A stretch of DNA of 64,000 nt from Aphelenchoides besseyi (Eukaryota; Nematoda; Chromadorea; Rhabditida; Aphelenchoididae). This document shows, one piece after another, positions 10,919-23,583 of the stretch (the first letter of the stretch is position 1; the number at the start of each line of letters is the position of its first letter). The stretch lies in NCBI GenBank assembly GCA_024699855.1, contig JAMPIQ010000002.1, positions 2,604,001 through 2,668,000 on the forward strand. The letters are read 5' to 3'. The notes beneath the pieces were generated by a model. It saw nothing but the letters and a program-made list of their open reading frames with translations. It searched no databases and was not told the DNA's origin. The translations under genes and the position numbers were made by a program.

Positions 10919-13900
10919 ATGACCCTTGCATTCGATCAGAAGTTTATTAGTCTCTTCTTTCATTGGGGGTTTGTGGTCCATCGGTTTCGTTGTTTGTTTT
11001 TGTGGCTTCCGATTCTGTTGACTGTTATTTTGGCTTTTGGATTCCTATGGTTGAAAGAACAAGTGAGTTTACTCATCGATTGACATTCACGACCATTTAG
11101 ACGACAATCGATCCGCAGTTTGTGTTTTCGCCGGAAGATGCTTCTTGGCGATACGAACGAGCGGTTTTGTCCGAACATTGGCCGCTGAACGAACAGAAGT
11201 TTTGGCCCGGAAAGAGCTACGATTACTTCGGATACGTGGATGTGATCGCTGCGGGACATTCAGATTCCGAATACGGAAGACCCAATATGCTGCTCAATCG
11301 TTACATCAACGAACTGGATCGAATCAATCAATACATAATCCACAATTTGACGGTTCCCTTTCAACATCAAGGAAAGACTTACAACGTCAGTTTTATGGAC
11401 TTGTGTATGAGCTACGATTGGCGATGCTACGAAAACGATCACATTTTTATGCTGAAGCCGAAAAGCAATTGGGGTCATTTTCACAAGGATGTGGCTGAGT
11501 TGGCAAATGACATCATTGAGCAGGAGGTTGTTTGAACCACAATAATTTAAATTCGGATTCAGGTAAAAATCACCTATCCAATCGGTTGGCGGGGAAGTGA
11601 ACCAATTTACTTTGGAGCGTTTGTTGGAGCTCCACATTTAGTCGATGAAGAAGGTCATTTCGATTATGTGAGAGCTGTTCGTTTGACTTACAATCTGCGA
11701 GCTGGAGATGTTGATTCGGTTAGTTATCGTTGGCGAAAGTCGTTGGCACAGTTCTTGTCCAATAAAGAAAACCCACCAAGTCGTAAGTAAACCTTTTGAT
11801 TACGAATTAACTTTTCTTTAGAACTTTTGGAATTCGGTTTATTTCACAACGAATCGTTGCCTGAAGGACTTCAAGATGTGGCTGATACTCTGACCCCAAA
11901 ATTTGCAATAATGTCTTTCATTTTGTTTTCATTTTGTTTGGGTTGTTCGATTGTTCTGTTGGAACACGAGGGATTCGTGAGTGTAGATTGGGTACGAAGT
12001 AAACCGATTTTGGGATTAGCCGGTTAGTCGAATTTGCTAATCACGTCGAATCAGTTTTCTAGGCCTTTTATGTCCGTTGTTCGCAATTGTCAGCGCTTTC
12101 GGTTTGCTGCTGTGGTTGGGTGTACTTTACAACGCGATTGTCAACGTCTCGCCATTCATTATCGTTTGTGAGTTTACGTTCTCTTCGTTTGAATCTAACA
12201 ACTCCAATTTGAAGGTATTGGGATAGACGATGCGTTCTTGATGACGGCAGCTTGGCATAGAACCAATCCGGAGCAAAGTGCTGCAAAGCGTTTAGCCGAA
12301 ACCTTGTCGGAAGCAGCAGTTGCAATATCGATAACTTCGATTACCGATATGGTTTGCTTCTTTTCATTGACCTTTCTTAGTGCAAATCTTTTAGTTGACC
12401 TTTGGAATTGGCTGCATGACGACGTTGCCGGGGGTTCGCCTCTTTTGCATGTACACATTTTGGGGCATCACATTCACGTACATTTACCAGATCACGTATT
12501 TCACTGCTTTGATGGCTTATGCTGGTGAAATGGAAGACAAAGGAAAACATGCGCTTTTTGGTGTTTCCGCTTTGGAGCCGGGCCAAATCAGTAAGGATGT
12601 TGACGAGGAGGATTCTCATCTTCTTCATTGCAGGTAACAAATTGAAACGCTTTTTGATGGCTGGTTCTCGAAGTCGTCACTCGGAACGAGTCGAAACGGC
12701 TTGTGAATTAAAGAAGGTAGCAATCGAAAAGAAAATGAAAAGCGAAAACGAGGAGTCGAAATCAGCTGAACGAAAGAACTCATTTCTCAAAAGTTTTGGT
12801 ACACGAATGGATGAGACCGATTACGTGAGTTGATCGTTCAGTTTCTGTATTAAGTGCATTCAGGTTGTGGACACTCATCACGGACAAGAAACGTTTGTCA
12901 ATCGGCTTTTCCGCGACGTTTATGCACCGTTTCTATTGACAACGAAGACGAAGATCGGAGTATTCTTTTGTTATTTGATGTACATTTCGATTGGACTTTG
13001 GGGACTTAGTGGCATTCAAGAAGGGCTGAATCCACGGAATTTGGTTCGTTCTTCTTTCTATTTGAGTGATTTCTACACGTTGATTGACGAGACATTTTGG
13101 CAAGAAGGTGAATGAAGGGTGTGAAAAACAATCATACGGTTTGCAGGACTTCAAATGCAAGTGGTCGTCAACAATCCGCCTGATTTGTTTGAGAAATCTG
13201 GTCGTGATGCATTTCGTCGTTTGATGAGTGCGTTTGAAGGCACAGAATACACAATGGAACACAATGCGACGATGATTTGGTGGGATGCGTTTGAAAGCAA
13301 ATTGGATGAAGACGAATCCTTCTTCAACGAAACTCGACCTCAAAGGTTTCTCGAAGTGAATGAGATAGTTTGACAGTTTGCTTTCAGTTCTCAAGAATAT
13401 TACAAACGTTGTCGTGAATGGTTGTTGACAGCCGGTGGCAGAAAACTTTGGGAATTGGACATGGATTGGGGTCAAAACGAATCTAATCCACAAGTTTGTG
13501 ATTGGAATCGTTCACTCATTTTATTTCCAGAGTTACTATCATCTCAAAGCATTTCGCTTTCAAGTTGGTCTCCGCAATTATCGAACTCCAACACAACGTA
13601 GAGAACAAGCGATTTGATTTGATTAATCTTGAAATTCCAGACACCGAAGGTTGTCGGTTGATGCGTCAAATATCTCAGCAATTCAAACAGTTCAACGTTA
13701 CAACCTTCCACGAATACTATCCGTTTGCTGATCAATACATCGAACTAAAACCGGCATTGTATCGGAATTGTGTTCTTGCGGTCTTCTGCATGATGTTCGT
13801 TGCGTTCATTATGATTCCGAACTTGATTGCCGGACTGGCTATTGTGGCGGCGATTATCTCCATCGATTTGGGGGTTCTCGGTTATATGGCTTTGTGGAAT

Positions 13901-14313
13901 GTGAACTTGGAGAGTGTGTCAATGATTACGATCATTATGAGCATTGGCTTTTCTGTCGACCTTTCTGCTCACATCGCCTACGCGTATGTGAAATCAACAG
14001 GCGACAAAACAACTCGCGCCATTACTGCGTTAGAGACGTTGGGTTGGCCAGTATTCTTGGTTTGTTTTCTCGGATTTCGAAGACAATTGAACTCAAATTT
14101 CAGGGCGCTTTTTCCACAGTAATCGGCATCATGATCCTCACGCTAATCGACGCTTATATCATTCAAATCTTCTTCAAAACCGTTTTCCTCGTCATTTCTT
14201 TCAGTTTGCTTCACGGAATCGTTTTCCTACCCATCTTACTCACCGTTGTAATTCCCCAGACCAAGTCATCGGTTGAGCCGGCAGTTGAACGAAAAGTTTC
14301 ATTCAAGAATTGA
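10919..14313 (+). CDS. Patched-related (PTR/PTCHD) sterol-sensing-domain membrane protein
   Basis: Large polytopic membrane protein of the RND-related Patched family, a group implicated in lipid or sterol handling and in nematodes in cuticle and moulting. Fourteen exons: 10919-11062, 11101-11526, 11563-11782, 11822-12023, 12063-12167, 12215-12351, 12395-12590, 12634-12824, 12864-13108, 13147-13345, 13388-13493, 13531-13597, 13641-14059 and 14104-14313. An N-terminal membrane segment is followed by a large extracellular loop (motif FSPEDASWR). The sterol-sensing domain includes GIDDAFLMTAAWH and SITSITDM-LTFGIG. After a cytoplasmic basic stretch the second half repeats the topology, ending with MSIGFSVDLSAHIAYAYV, a hallmark of PTR proteins. 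Length of roughly 930 residues is normal for the family. No break is seen. Confidence 0.93.
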
Positions 14314-14510
14314 ACGGATGTTTTGATTAAAATATTCACTTTTGAATGTGAGTTCGTCGAACACCAAAACACGTGCAGTTTTACAACACTCAACGAATTG
14401 CACTAAACCTAATGAGCCGAGAAGAAGGCAAACTTCTGACTCACAACATTGAACGTTTTGAGGTTTTTGACAAACACACCAAAAATATCGATTACCTTCA
14501 AAGGTCACGA

Positions 14511-14520
14511 GTATAAAACC
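14511..14520 (+). promoter_or_regulatory. TATA-like element
   Basis: GAGTATAAAACC lies about 55 bases before the peptide gene start at 14572, a suitable place for a TATA box. No in vivo support. Confidence 0.4.
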
Positions 14521-14571
14521 AAAGGACGACACTGGAAACTTGGACTATTGCTAATCGTTCGAACTTACGCA

Positions 14572-14909
14572 ATGGATTTGTCTGATAAACGAATGACTTT
14601 GATGCTTGTGTTGCTAATGATCGTTGGAACAAGTTTCGTTCAAGGCGGCTTCTTTGATCATCTCGCCGATCATATGGTAATTTTATGAGAATTTCAAGTT
14701 ACTAATTCACTGTAAAAAAGTTCTTTGGACATTCGCATCACGCCCATCATTACGGAGGATATTATGGAGGGCAAGCATACGAGATACTAACTAATATTAT
14801 TTGCTATTTCAGTTACGGAGGTTGCTGTTACGGTTATTCGTATCCGTCGTATCCGAGCTATGGATTTGGTGGGTTCGGCTACAACACTCCTTACTTCTAT
14901 GGAAAATGA
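14572..14909 (+). CDS. small secreted Gly/Tyr/His-rich peptide
   Basis: Short secreted protein encoded by three exons (14572-14676, 14721-14770, 14813-14909). Start at 14572; a second ATG at 14593 gives an equally good signal peptide (core LMLVLLMIVGTSFVQG). The mature part contains HSHHAHHYGGYYGG and CCYGYSYPSYPSYGFGG, resembling Gly/Tyr-rich nematode antimicrobial or cuticle-associated peptides (NLP/CNC or GRL style), although no specific family can be named. The protein ends in YFYGK. The C-terminal Gly-Lys could mark an amidated peptide if processed. The second intron uses a GC donor (GCAAGC at 14771) with a normal AG acceptor. The gene lies head-to-tail with a second peptide gene at 15191. 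Confidence 0.7.
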
Positions 14910-15190
14910 CCACTCGATTCCCTCATGTAATATTTCGAAATAAACGAAATTACTCGTACAGTTCTTTTTGAGTTTCGTTTTTCCTGCCGATCGTCGCTTT
15001 TCGAATGCGCAACGATCCGAAACAAACACGCCAACTGTGACTTCTGAAATGGCGTTTTCGATTGTTTGAGTTGCGTCACGAGCTTGTGATTCAATAGTTG
15101 CAAATGAACGAGGATCTTTATCGTTGAAATTGGTGGTCACGGTTGAGATCTATAAGTTCGGAGATTTGGTTCATTCCACGTTCAATCAAA

Positions 15191-15514
15191 ATGTTGTTTC
15201 GTCGATTTGTCTTCTTTTTCGTCTTTCTTGGCGTCGTACATTCATGGCGATTTTTTGGCCGTGGAGCTGGAAACAACCAATTCGGTGGCTATGAAGCGGC
15301 TCGTTACTTCTCCCAATATCCGTACATGAATCAACAACCATTCTATTCGAACTATCCGCAACCCTATGGTTTCAACTCAAATCCGATGGATGGATATCGA
15401 TCGTGGCAAAGAAATGGCGTCGGGTATTACAACGGTCCAGAAACCTATCGATACGTTGGTTTTGGCTCGCGCGGTTCTCAGAGCGTCAATCCCTACGATT
15501 TCTATGGAAAATAG
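15191..15514 (+). CDS. small secreted Tyr/Asn-rich protein
   Basis: Single-exon gene for a 107-residue secreted protein. The signal peptide is RFVFFFVFLGVVHS. The mature chain is rich in Tyr, Asn, Gly and Phe, with FSQYPYMNQQPF and NYPQPYGF, and ends DFYGK, the same C-terminal FYGK type as the preceding gene. No cysteines are apparent in the mature part, so it is probably disordered or polymer-forming. The in-frame ATG at 15143 is too far from the hydrophobic core, so I use 15191. Likely a structural or antimicrobial secreted peptide; function unknown. The two genes probably arose as tandem relatives, although outside the C-terminus they are hard to align. Confidence 0.65.
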   Translation: MLFRRFVFFFVFLGVVHSWRFFGRGAGNNQFGGYEAARYFSQYPYMNQQPFYSNYPQPYGFNSNPMDGYRSWQRNGVGYYNGPETYRYVGFGSRGSQSVNPYDFYGK

Positions 15515-15612
15515 TTTTACGATTGTTATATGTTTTAGTCAATAAATTCGAATCAAAAATGCCAGTAAAGAATGTAAATAACGTTTTGAGATGTTCGAGT
15601 GTAAAATAAGAA

Positions 15613-17063
15613 TCAGTCGCTATCAAGTTCAAGCGTTTGCATATACGCAGTTACGTCGCAAAGTTGATCGTTTGCTGAATTCATTTGAACTTGTTGTACG
15701 ATGCCAACTTTCGCCATGTGAATTGCCATTGCATCAACTTCAATGTACCAGCTCATAAGTCTTGTCATTTGCCGTGGTCCCTCTTCTTCTCCAAACTTTG
15801 ATTTCAAGTGCGTAATCCACTCCTGTAGCATGGCTTCTTTGTAAGCCGCAAAATCAGAATCCAATAGACCGGCTTCATCGACTGCAAACACAAGATGATG
15901 AAGAGCTTCAAACTCACTAACTTCGATTATAAATCATCAAAAATAAAATAGCAAGAATGTCGAGCTTCGTTATCCCAATATCACGGTACTTTTGAATTGC
16001 ACGTTTCAGTCGATCCAACATTGGTCGAATATTACTACATAAAAAGTTATAATCACTGGTTGTGTGCTTACTTAAGATAACCATCCAAATCTTCAAGCGC
16101 AATGTAACCTAAACGCTAATTCAAGTAGCAATAGACACAAACGCTTACCGTCGAAATACCATTCTGCATACTCTGGAGAGAAGTCCATGTACGTTTCAGC
16201 AGCGAATGACAACCGTAAATCGTCGTGTTTGGGAAACATTGCGGCAGTTAAATGCGCAGAATTTAAAATGCCAAATTCAATGTTTACTTCTGATGCCACT
16301 TTTTTCTGCAAACAAAATACTTAAAATATCTGATTGAAACGGCAAACCTTCTGAATTGTTTTCAGATTCTTGAACGGTCCATAGTGCGTATTGTACATGT
16401 CGATAAGCAGCGGTGAGGATTTCATTTGTAACTCAGCAGCTTCTTTCTTTCGCAACGTAATCACCTGTTCACAACAATTGACTTGATGCTCATGCTTTCT
16501 ACCTTATTTCTTTCCATTCGAATCTCCGGATGTGTTATGGCTAGCAACGATCGTTGAGCATTTTGATAGAGATCATATCCGAGGATTAGGTTGTCGAGAA
16601 TCGATTGTTTAGTTGCCGAATTTAATAATTGACCCGAAGCATCTGGTAAGTTGTTCAAAGTGAAAGACGGTGGCGCTAATTGTTTTTCTTCGTCATCTAA
16701 ACAACTAATTGAGTGAAAGATCGCATGAATATCGAATTGCTTGGCAATCGAGCTCCCAATTCTTTGCAGGCGTGAAATCGACAGAATCTGCACGCATATC
16801 GTCCTTTTCCTGAACACAAGAAGTCAAATCAATTAAGCTGAAGATTCAAACCTTTTTTGCATTTCTTGTTACCCTCACATCGATATTGTAGTTTCTCTTT
16901 AATTGAGCGACGATAGAAGCTAGAACATGAATTACAAATCTATAATTGAGTGCCATTCCGGTTTATGTTGTAAAATTACCGTTGTGCCTAAATGATGAAA
17001 ACGAGTTCGACCCTCACAGACGCCGCATATGAATTCGGAATGATCACGAACAACTGTGGTCAT
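15613..17063 (-). CDS. supplementary nuclear hormone receptor (NHR)
   Basis: Nuclear receptor transcription factor of the divergent, nematode-expanded HNF4-derived class. Reading from 17063, the first zinc finger is ICGVC...HHLG then ICNSCSSFYRRS, where a P-box with CSSFYRR replaces the usual CAAFFRR. The second finger is YRCEGNKKC...YACRFCRFHAC. An intron after LPN appears to use a GC donor and a TTTAG acceptor (about 16697-16745). The ligand-binding domain follows: LILGYDLYQNAQRSLL, PLLIDMYNTHYGPF, and AHLTAAMFPKHDD. It runs to a TGA at 15613. About 8-9 short exons. Nuclear, DNA-binding. The ligand is unknown. A paralogous receptor lies 2.4 kb further on the same strand. Confidence 0.85.
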
Positions 17064-17476
17064 TTTGATGTGCCAGAAATCTTGTAATTTAACGCGAAGT
17101 TGGTGCTTTAGAGTTTTTGAGAGTAAGCAATTTAGTGAATAAAAAACCTGCGTGAAGTTCGAAAACAAGTGAAAAAGTAGACACCAGGCAACCGACTCTC
17201 ACTGTTCGTCACTGTCCTTCCAGTTCCTTGCTAAGCAAACAACTCGATTCGTTTTCGTAGTTTGTAGTTTAGGTGAGGTTTCATCAAAGAGAACAAGTTA
17301 GTTTATTGCTTCAATGAAATGATTTACAATTTTTTCAATTGACTTTATTATGTGCATAAAGAATATTCACATGAATCAATCGTTCTGAAGATAAAAGAAC
17401 GCTTACTATTTTTGAACTCAATGAATAGAATTTATTGACAAGAAAACAAACAAGTTGAAAAACAATCAATGAACGG

Positions 17477-18090
17477 TTACCAATCCGGATCATAATCGGC
17501 GATTTTGTCGTTACAGAAGCGGCAGTCGATATCACCATTTTGTTCTGCTTCCATCAGAGCGTTGATGTTGTTGTTTGTCGGGTCTTTTTCGTACCATGTA
17601 TGTACGTGTGCATAATGGTAGAGCGCGAGTTTCGTATAGAAACTCGCAATAGGTACGGTCGGTTCTCCACGTTCACATCGCGCCTTGTTGATGGTGTTGA
17701 CCGCGGCGAGCAAGTCCTTGACCCAATGATGATGTCCTCTGCAGAAGACGAACGAGAATCGCAAAGAAAAAATTGAACGAAGTAAAATTTCGTTCAAATT
17801 TCTCTTTATACGGCATTCATCGGAACTGCTCTCAGCCGTTATGTTGTGGTAGTTGTCGTGTTCATTGACGTACGTCTGTTGATGATCACTGCAGCACCAG
17901 TTGAACGATTCGCCGTCTGTTTGGCATTTTTTCGAACATGTTGAACCATCGTTATAAACGTATTTACACTGAGGATTTAAAATCTATAAAGAAATTAGTA
18001 AAACCCCACTACAATTAAACTGACCGAACAAGCATTCTCATGCATTTTGTTACTGTCGACATTAGAAGACGATTCGTCGAAGTGGGACAT
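17477..18090 (-). CDS. hypothetical Cys-rich protein
   Basis: Three exons read from 18090: an Asp/Ser-rich start (MSHFDESSSNVD...NACS), a Cys-rich exon (CKYVYNDGSTC, NWCCSDHQQTYVNEHDNYHN) and a last exon from the splice site near 17737 (GHHHWVKDLL, CRFCNDKIADYDPDW) to TAG-like stop at 17477. The exons join in frame. Paired cysteines and an N-glycosylation site NIT suggest an extracellular protein, but no signal peptide is seen at this start. The open frame extends upstream to an AG at 18121 (FLFNITLYLQ), so a 5' exon carrying the signal peptide is probably missing from this model. I do not recognise the family. Confidence 0.5.
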
Positions 18091-18120
18091 TTGTAGGTAT
18101 AACGTGATGTTGAATAAAAA

Positions 18121-19482
18121 CTAATGAACAACTTACAATAAACTTGATCCAAAAAACCAGCTAGCAATCCGCTTTTGGATTTTCCCCTTCCAGTAAGATC
18201 ATTTTCAAACGGACCATTGTCTACCGTATCAACGCTCGCGGCAACCGTATATTATGGCGTTTGCCGATGGTTATTATTCAACGCGCTATCATTGTTTGTA
18301 ACCGATTCTATGCACTACCGGATAAATTGGTCGATTGAAAATACGACGTCGCTGATAAGCTTCGGGACGAGGTTTGAACTGCATTTTCGAATCTTGCTAA
18401 CCGTATGAAAAGGTAAGACAAATTCTATTTAATAATCATAAGTTGTTCTTTCTACAAAAATCTGTCTAAGTTCACAAAACAAATCATTAATTTGATAATG
18501 TTTGTTTTTCAGGAACTTACTTCAAAGTCTTGGATGTGTGAGGAACAATGAAATGATAAGCCAAAATTCAGTCACTTTCATCAATGATTCTTTCAAATCG
18601 CGTGTAATTGTACTTCTCTTATCTAAAATCTTCATTTGGTTGTGTTTTACTCAGCGTTTATGTTATCGCATTCAATTACATTGAATAATTTTGACGAATT
18701 GATGGTTAATTTGAAGACAAGCGACCAAGTTTATAATTTCATTTATTCGCTCAAATTTCCCGTGACCGTGTTTTTACCACTGGGCCATTTCAATCTTTTA
18801 GTACGTGGGTGATCAGGAGTTTTGTGATTTTCATTTCGAGTTGGCATACTTGTAACCTGTGAAGTGCGTAATGGAAACACAATAAAACATGCAATCCACG
18901 TCAACGAATAAACTCGAAATCATATTCGTTACTTTGCCATTCGACTGATTGGATTTCAAAGCTGAAAGGTCAACTAGTAAGTGAAATTGCTCTTGTTCAA
19001 ACCGTTTTGAGTCGTAAATCTTGCGCCCAACTTCTTGATCATTTTGAAGTGACAAAATTTGCATTCAACCGATCATACTGGAGATGTTCTCGTCTTCATT
19101 AGTTGAAGTTTGAATACACAGTGAATAGACGAGAACGATACTCACAAGTGCAAAGAGAGCAAAAACGGAATGGCGAGTTAGTCCACGACTTTCGCAGTTC
19201 ATGTGAAGTTTGTGTTTCGTTTATCAAGAACACAAATTAAAACTAGAAACTGCTCAACAGCTTTCAATTCTTCGTCTTAATTGACAAGTTTCGTGAATTA
19301 CCGCATCACTTGATTTATGTGTAATAAAACAACTTACCGAGCTATTGGATGTTCAATAGTAATATGGCCCTGTTGTTTATTGTTAAATTGTCATAATGGA
19401 TTAAAATAAACCGTTTGCATGGCACTTATAGGCTTATATGTTTATTGAAACGAGGTTATTGAAGTATAGATTGAGATCTCAA
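18121..19482. other. unassigned region between the two NHR genes
   Basis: Minus-strand sequence at 18137-18330 looks coding-like (DTVDNGPFEND, KSGLLAGFLDQVY) but contains an in-frame stop and cannot be joined to the Cys-rich gene in a consistent phase. The rest shows only short frames. No repeats noticed. Confidence 0.3.
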
Positions 19483-20902
19483 TTAATTTTCTAACGACAA
19501 TTCTTCTAGAAACTCTTCGATATCGCCGTTGTTCTCGTTTGGCCACCGAACTTTTGCCAAAATCTGAATATTTGCCACTTCTTCCGCCAACATCTAAACA
19601 CATAAGATTAGTTGGTGAGCGTCTTGATTTCCATTTACATCACTTTCGAGATTAAAGGACATAACTCGAGTCAAATGTTGAGCTCCCTGCATCTCTCCAA
19701 ACTTGTGAATTAAATCGTTCGTCCATTCTCGAACTAACTGCTCTTTGTATTGAGTGATTTCGTCATTCACAATTTCAAGTCGTTCAGCTAAAATCTATGA
19801 AATTTGAAGCTTGTCCTTTTTTTACCGTGTTTGTAGACCGCAAGAAACCATAAGCAACAAGCATCTTCCTTACGAATTCTGAGCGTTTTAAATCGTCGAC
19901 AGTTTCTGAGGATTTTACGCATCAGAAGACCCATTGCGTGTCTAAACTTTGACATCAAAACTTAATTGGATTAGAGATACTAACTTGGCCAGTTCACAGA
20001 CTTTTTCCTCAGCCATGTAGCCCTCCATAAACTCGTGAATCAACGAGATGTTCATTTCGAGAAAGTAACCATTGGTAACACCAATTCGGTTGTCGTCAAG
20101 TTCCGGAAACATTACTGAAGTCAAATAGGCTCGATGGAAATTCGAGATGTCGTGATAAGCACTCTTCAATAGGTCCACTTTTTGCTTTGATTCTAACTTA
20201 GCAAATGGCCCGTAGTGTTTGTCGAACATAGTGAATAAGAGCGGAATACTCTTCTGTTGCATTTTCGCCAATCCGACCATCTTTGGCATACAATACTTTT
20301 CCTTGGTTTGCAGATTCGGATGAGCAGCAAGAAAAAGCGAATGTTCTGCATCAAGAAACTCGTCGTAACCGCAAACCAAATCGTTAAATGTCAAGTTTGT
20401 CGGTTGGTTTGATGTGTAGTTTAAACTTGGCAGTGATTCTGATGAGTGATGTCGTCCTTTGTACACTCGACGATTCCTCAGAGCTAAATTGCAGCTATTA
20501 ATTGCCTTCCGTTGAGTAGAGCGTAAATGTATTTGGAACACAATGTTCATAAACAAGACTGTTAAGACTAAGATTCAAAAGAATACGATCTTTCTTACAT
20601 GATTCGTTGAGGCCAATTCGTTGGCATTTTTCGAATCGACAGGCTTTGCATTTTGTTCGTGTTTCCGCTGAATCCATTTTAACGTTTAGAAACTACAGGG
20701 AACAAACTTACGAATTTCTAAATTGCAATTTCCAGTAGTTTGACAAACATATCGCAATCGTTCTGTAACAGTTCTGCGATAAAATGAGCTACAGGCTCTA
20801 CAGATCTAAACGCCATAGTTGTGAGCATTGAAGCAAACTTCAACTCACTTTAACACCCAAATTGAGATGTGAGAGGTCGCCGGTACACACGAGACATTTC
20901 AT
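19483..20902 (-). CDS. supplementary nuclear hormone receptor (NHR), paralogue
   Basis: Second divergent nuclear receptor. From 20902 the first zinc finger is MKCLVCTG...HLNLGVK joined to ICRACSSFYRRT, and the second is RYVCQTTGNCNLEI then TKCKACRFEKCQRIG. The ligand-binding domain is well preserved: LVCGYDEFLDAEHSLFLAAHP, IPLLFTMFDKHYGPFAKL, HRAYLTSVMFPELDDNR, followed by short exons to the acidic C-terminus EEFLEELSLEN and a stop at 19483. Shared with the neighbour at 15.6-17.1 kb are the CSSFYRR P-box, the GYD-----A--SL---HP block and the M-----YGPF block, so they are local duplicates that have diverged widely. Transcription factor, nuclear; target genes unknown. Confidence 0.87.
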
Positions 20903-21810
20903 GTTCTTCGATTTGCGAGATAAACGACCATCAGTCGAGACGACATTGCTAGTCATCAAAAACGACGTGTTATACTTTTGCTTCGTTGCTTCCATAAACA
21001 CAGTTGCGACTAGAATGTTTAAAAAACCCGAAACGTTGAAAACGAGTGAACGGATATTTTCGAGTAGCAAATTTGACTCGTTGGGTTCTAGTATAAGGCC
21101 AACGCGTTGACGAGGAAACCGAGGGGTTCACGTGTTTGCGAAGCAATCAATGGTCACGTTGTCAAACAGCCACACCCCACCGTCGAGTTGCTGAGCTTCG
21201 TTCAAAACGCGAGTTTTATATTGTGGAGTTTGTACGCCAAAGACTCGAAACACTTTCGTCAAACAATCGAATTAGAACATTTGCTTGAGTTTCCTAACAA
21301 CGTCAATTCTATAATACTAAACGTAATCAAAGACCATATTCAAAATTAGTAGCAATAGGACGTTGTGTATTAGTAGTACAAGTCAGAAACTACATATGAG
21401 ATTTTCGAGCACCAATAAGAGTTACCCACAAATCGAGAACTACGTGTTATTTGTTCTATGCTTTAACATGTTGATTCTACTCGTGGGCGTTCTCGTAAGA
21501 CAAATTGAACGACAGTTAAATCTACAAATGCAAGCAAGGATGCGAACATTCTATGGTCTGCCTGTTAGCTGATTCAACGGAAAAAATGAGCTCGAGATCG
21601 CCAGTTGAATTTGAAGACTACTAAAACAGTACTTGTAGTTTATAGCAATTATGAAGTTGAAATTCGTCTTCCTTTCATTCCTTGGGCTCTTTCTTTTCGG
21701 ACCGTTAACGACAGAAAACTTGTAGTCTCTCCGCCTGCAGACTCCAATAACAATTGATTTCCCGTTCCTCTTGTAATCGTTCCATACAAATTTATTGATC
21801 AGCAAAAACA
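20903..21810. other. unassigned region
   Basis: Probable divergent or upstream sequence of the NHR gene and 3' flank of PEX11. Open frames present (for example 21107-21349 on the plus strand) lack recognisable content. Confidence 0.35.
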
Positions 21811-22571
21811 TCAGAATAACTTGTAGAGCCCAATAAGGGAGGCGATCAGAAAGAACGTTGCAGAAGTTTTTTGGTTCAAACGACCGGCCCACAAGAATCG
21901 ATGTGGCAACATATTTACACCACCAACAAGATCGGCAAACTAAATCAGGTTCTTAATTGCACTTAAGATGTCAAGCGAACTCACCAAACCGACGAGAGTA
22001 ATTCGATCCATTCGACGAGCAGCCAACTTTGATTTTTCCGGTGCATTCAATCGATCTTCGGACGGTTCAATGATCAAAATTCGACGGAGAATTTGAATGA
22101 TTCCAGCAGCCAACGCTGCAACCCACGAGTAAATACCCCATCGATAGAAAGGTTCCGAGTTCAATTGAAGAACCTTCGCGTCCGACAGCCACGCGAACAG
22201 CTCGGAAAACTGATAGACGACATATGCAGTCATAACGAAGAAATTCAGAGATGCATCGACTTTATCTGACGCTAAGCGAATGGCTTCGTAAAGTTTGGTT
22301 GTTGCAACGATCAGTGGTCCGTGATTCAGTTGACGGGCAACAGTTCTTGCTTGACTGATCTGCTTTGCCAACGATTGTAGACCACTGGCTAAGATCGCGT
22401 TCTTTTGTTTCGTCGATGCGAGAATCAAACCAAAACACAGAGAGCTAAAACAACAAATAAACAATCTATAAGCAACCAAACTAACCGTAGAGCTTTGTCT
22501 CGTCCGGCATATGATCCCAAAACTCTCAACCAATCCTCGACTTTCGGTGGATTTGCAAAGATAATACTCAT
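21811..22571 (-). CDS. peroxisomal membrane protein PEX11 (gamma type)
   Basis: Peroxisome-proliferation factor that sits in the peroxisomal membrane and promotes elongation and division. Three exons from 22571: the first carries WLRVLGSYAGRDKALR (the GRDK motif is typical of PEX11), the second most of the domain, including a block AWLSDAKVLQLNSEPFYRW characteristic of the gamma form, and the third FADLVGGVNMLPHRFLWAGR near the C-terminus. The second intron is GTGAGTTCGC to GATTTAG. About 230 residues, normal for the family, with hydrophobic segments near the middle and C-terminus. The start MSIIFANPPK is preferred to an upstream in-frame ATG at 22607 because the former leads directly into the domain. 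Confidence 0.88.
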
Positions 22572-23583
22572 CGCTGAAGTCGAAGTGTAAAACGTAAGTT
22601 CGAACAAATTTAAAATGTCGACGTAAATAACAAACGAAAAGAATTAGGGTTTTAAAATCGAATTAGTGTTAATCTTAAGATAATTAGTTGAAGCAAAAAC
22701 CTCTCGAATGTTTTGCTTGGCAGTCGAAAGCGAAGTTAAAAGCCTTTCGATTTGGTTAGAAAGCGAAGAGCGCGCGCGAAAGAACAAGAATTTTTGTAGT
22801 TAACCGCTGATTATAAGCAAATTGGTGGTGGGTCCTCGATGGCATTTACGATACGCTTCATCGCATTGCAGTTGAATTCACTTGGTCAAAAATGCTGTAA
22901 ACTATCCGACTACACAACACAAATAACACGAGAACAAGCGCCGTTTGCTCGCTTACATTCAATCTCGTGATTAGTGGACACAACGAAAAAAGTAATCGAT
23001 TGCTTCATATATTGTATAATAATCGGAAAATGTAGAAGATCACTTCTATTGGCCATTTTGTGTGACTACTCGATGGTCAGTACATATCATATAACCAAGC
23101 ATTTAGCCACTAGTTTTCTATCTATCAGTGCATTTAAGTTAAGGCTTCGAGAATGATTATTGGATAGACAGTCGAATTTAGACGATTTGTTTCGATCTCT
23201 TGTTGTTGGTTTTGTGGTCTTTAAATGAATCCCTGGAACATAAAAATTGTCGAGTTGTCTGCTTGGTAACTCGTCTTGAGCTCCAATTCGATTTACTACA
23301 TGTATTTTGATCGACTTCTGGAATTTTCAACACAAACACCCGAATTATGAAGAAATCGGAAGTTTACGTGCGGTTTCAATTGCAACCAACTCTCCGTCGG
23401 TTGTTGTTTTTGCTCATGAAAAAGTGATTGATTGCACTTTCAAGCCTCTACGTTGATGTCGATCAGAAAACGCGCTCGTCAAATCGATTAAAACCCGCGA
23501 TTGTTGGGTATTGACGACGTCTCTCTGAAGTTCATAATCGTTTTACGGTCACTTGATTTCTGGATCATTCCAAAGTTAAAACT
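22572..23583. other. intergenic region
   Basis: No gene visible. A short GCGCGCGC run occurs near 22770. It presumably holds the promoters of PEX11 and of the peptide gene at 23584. Confidence 0.4.
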
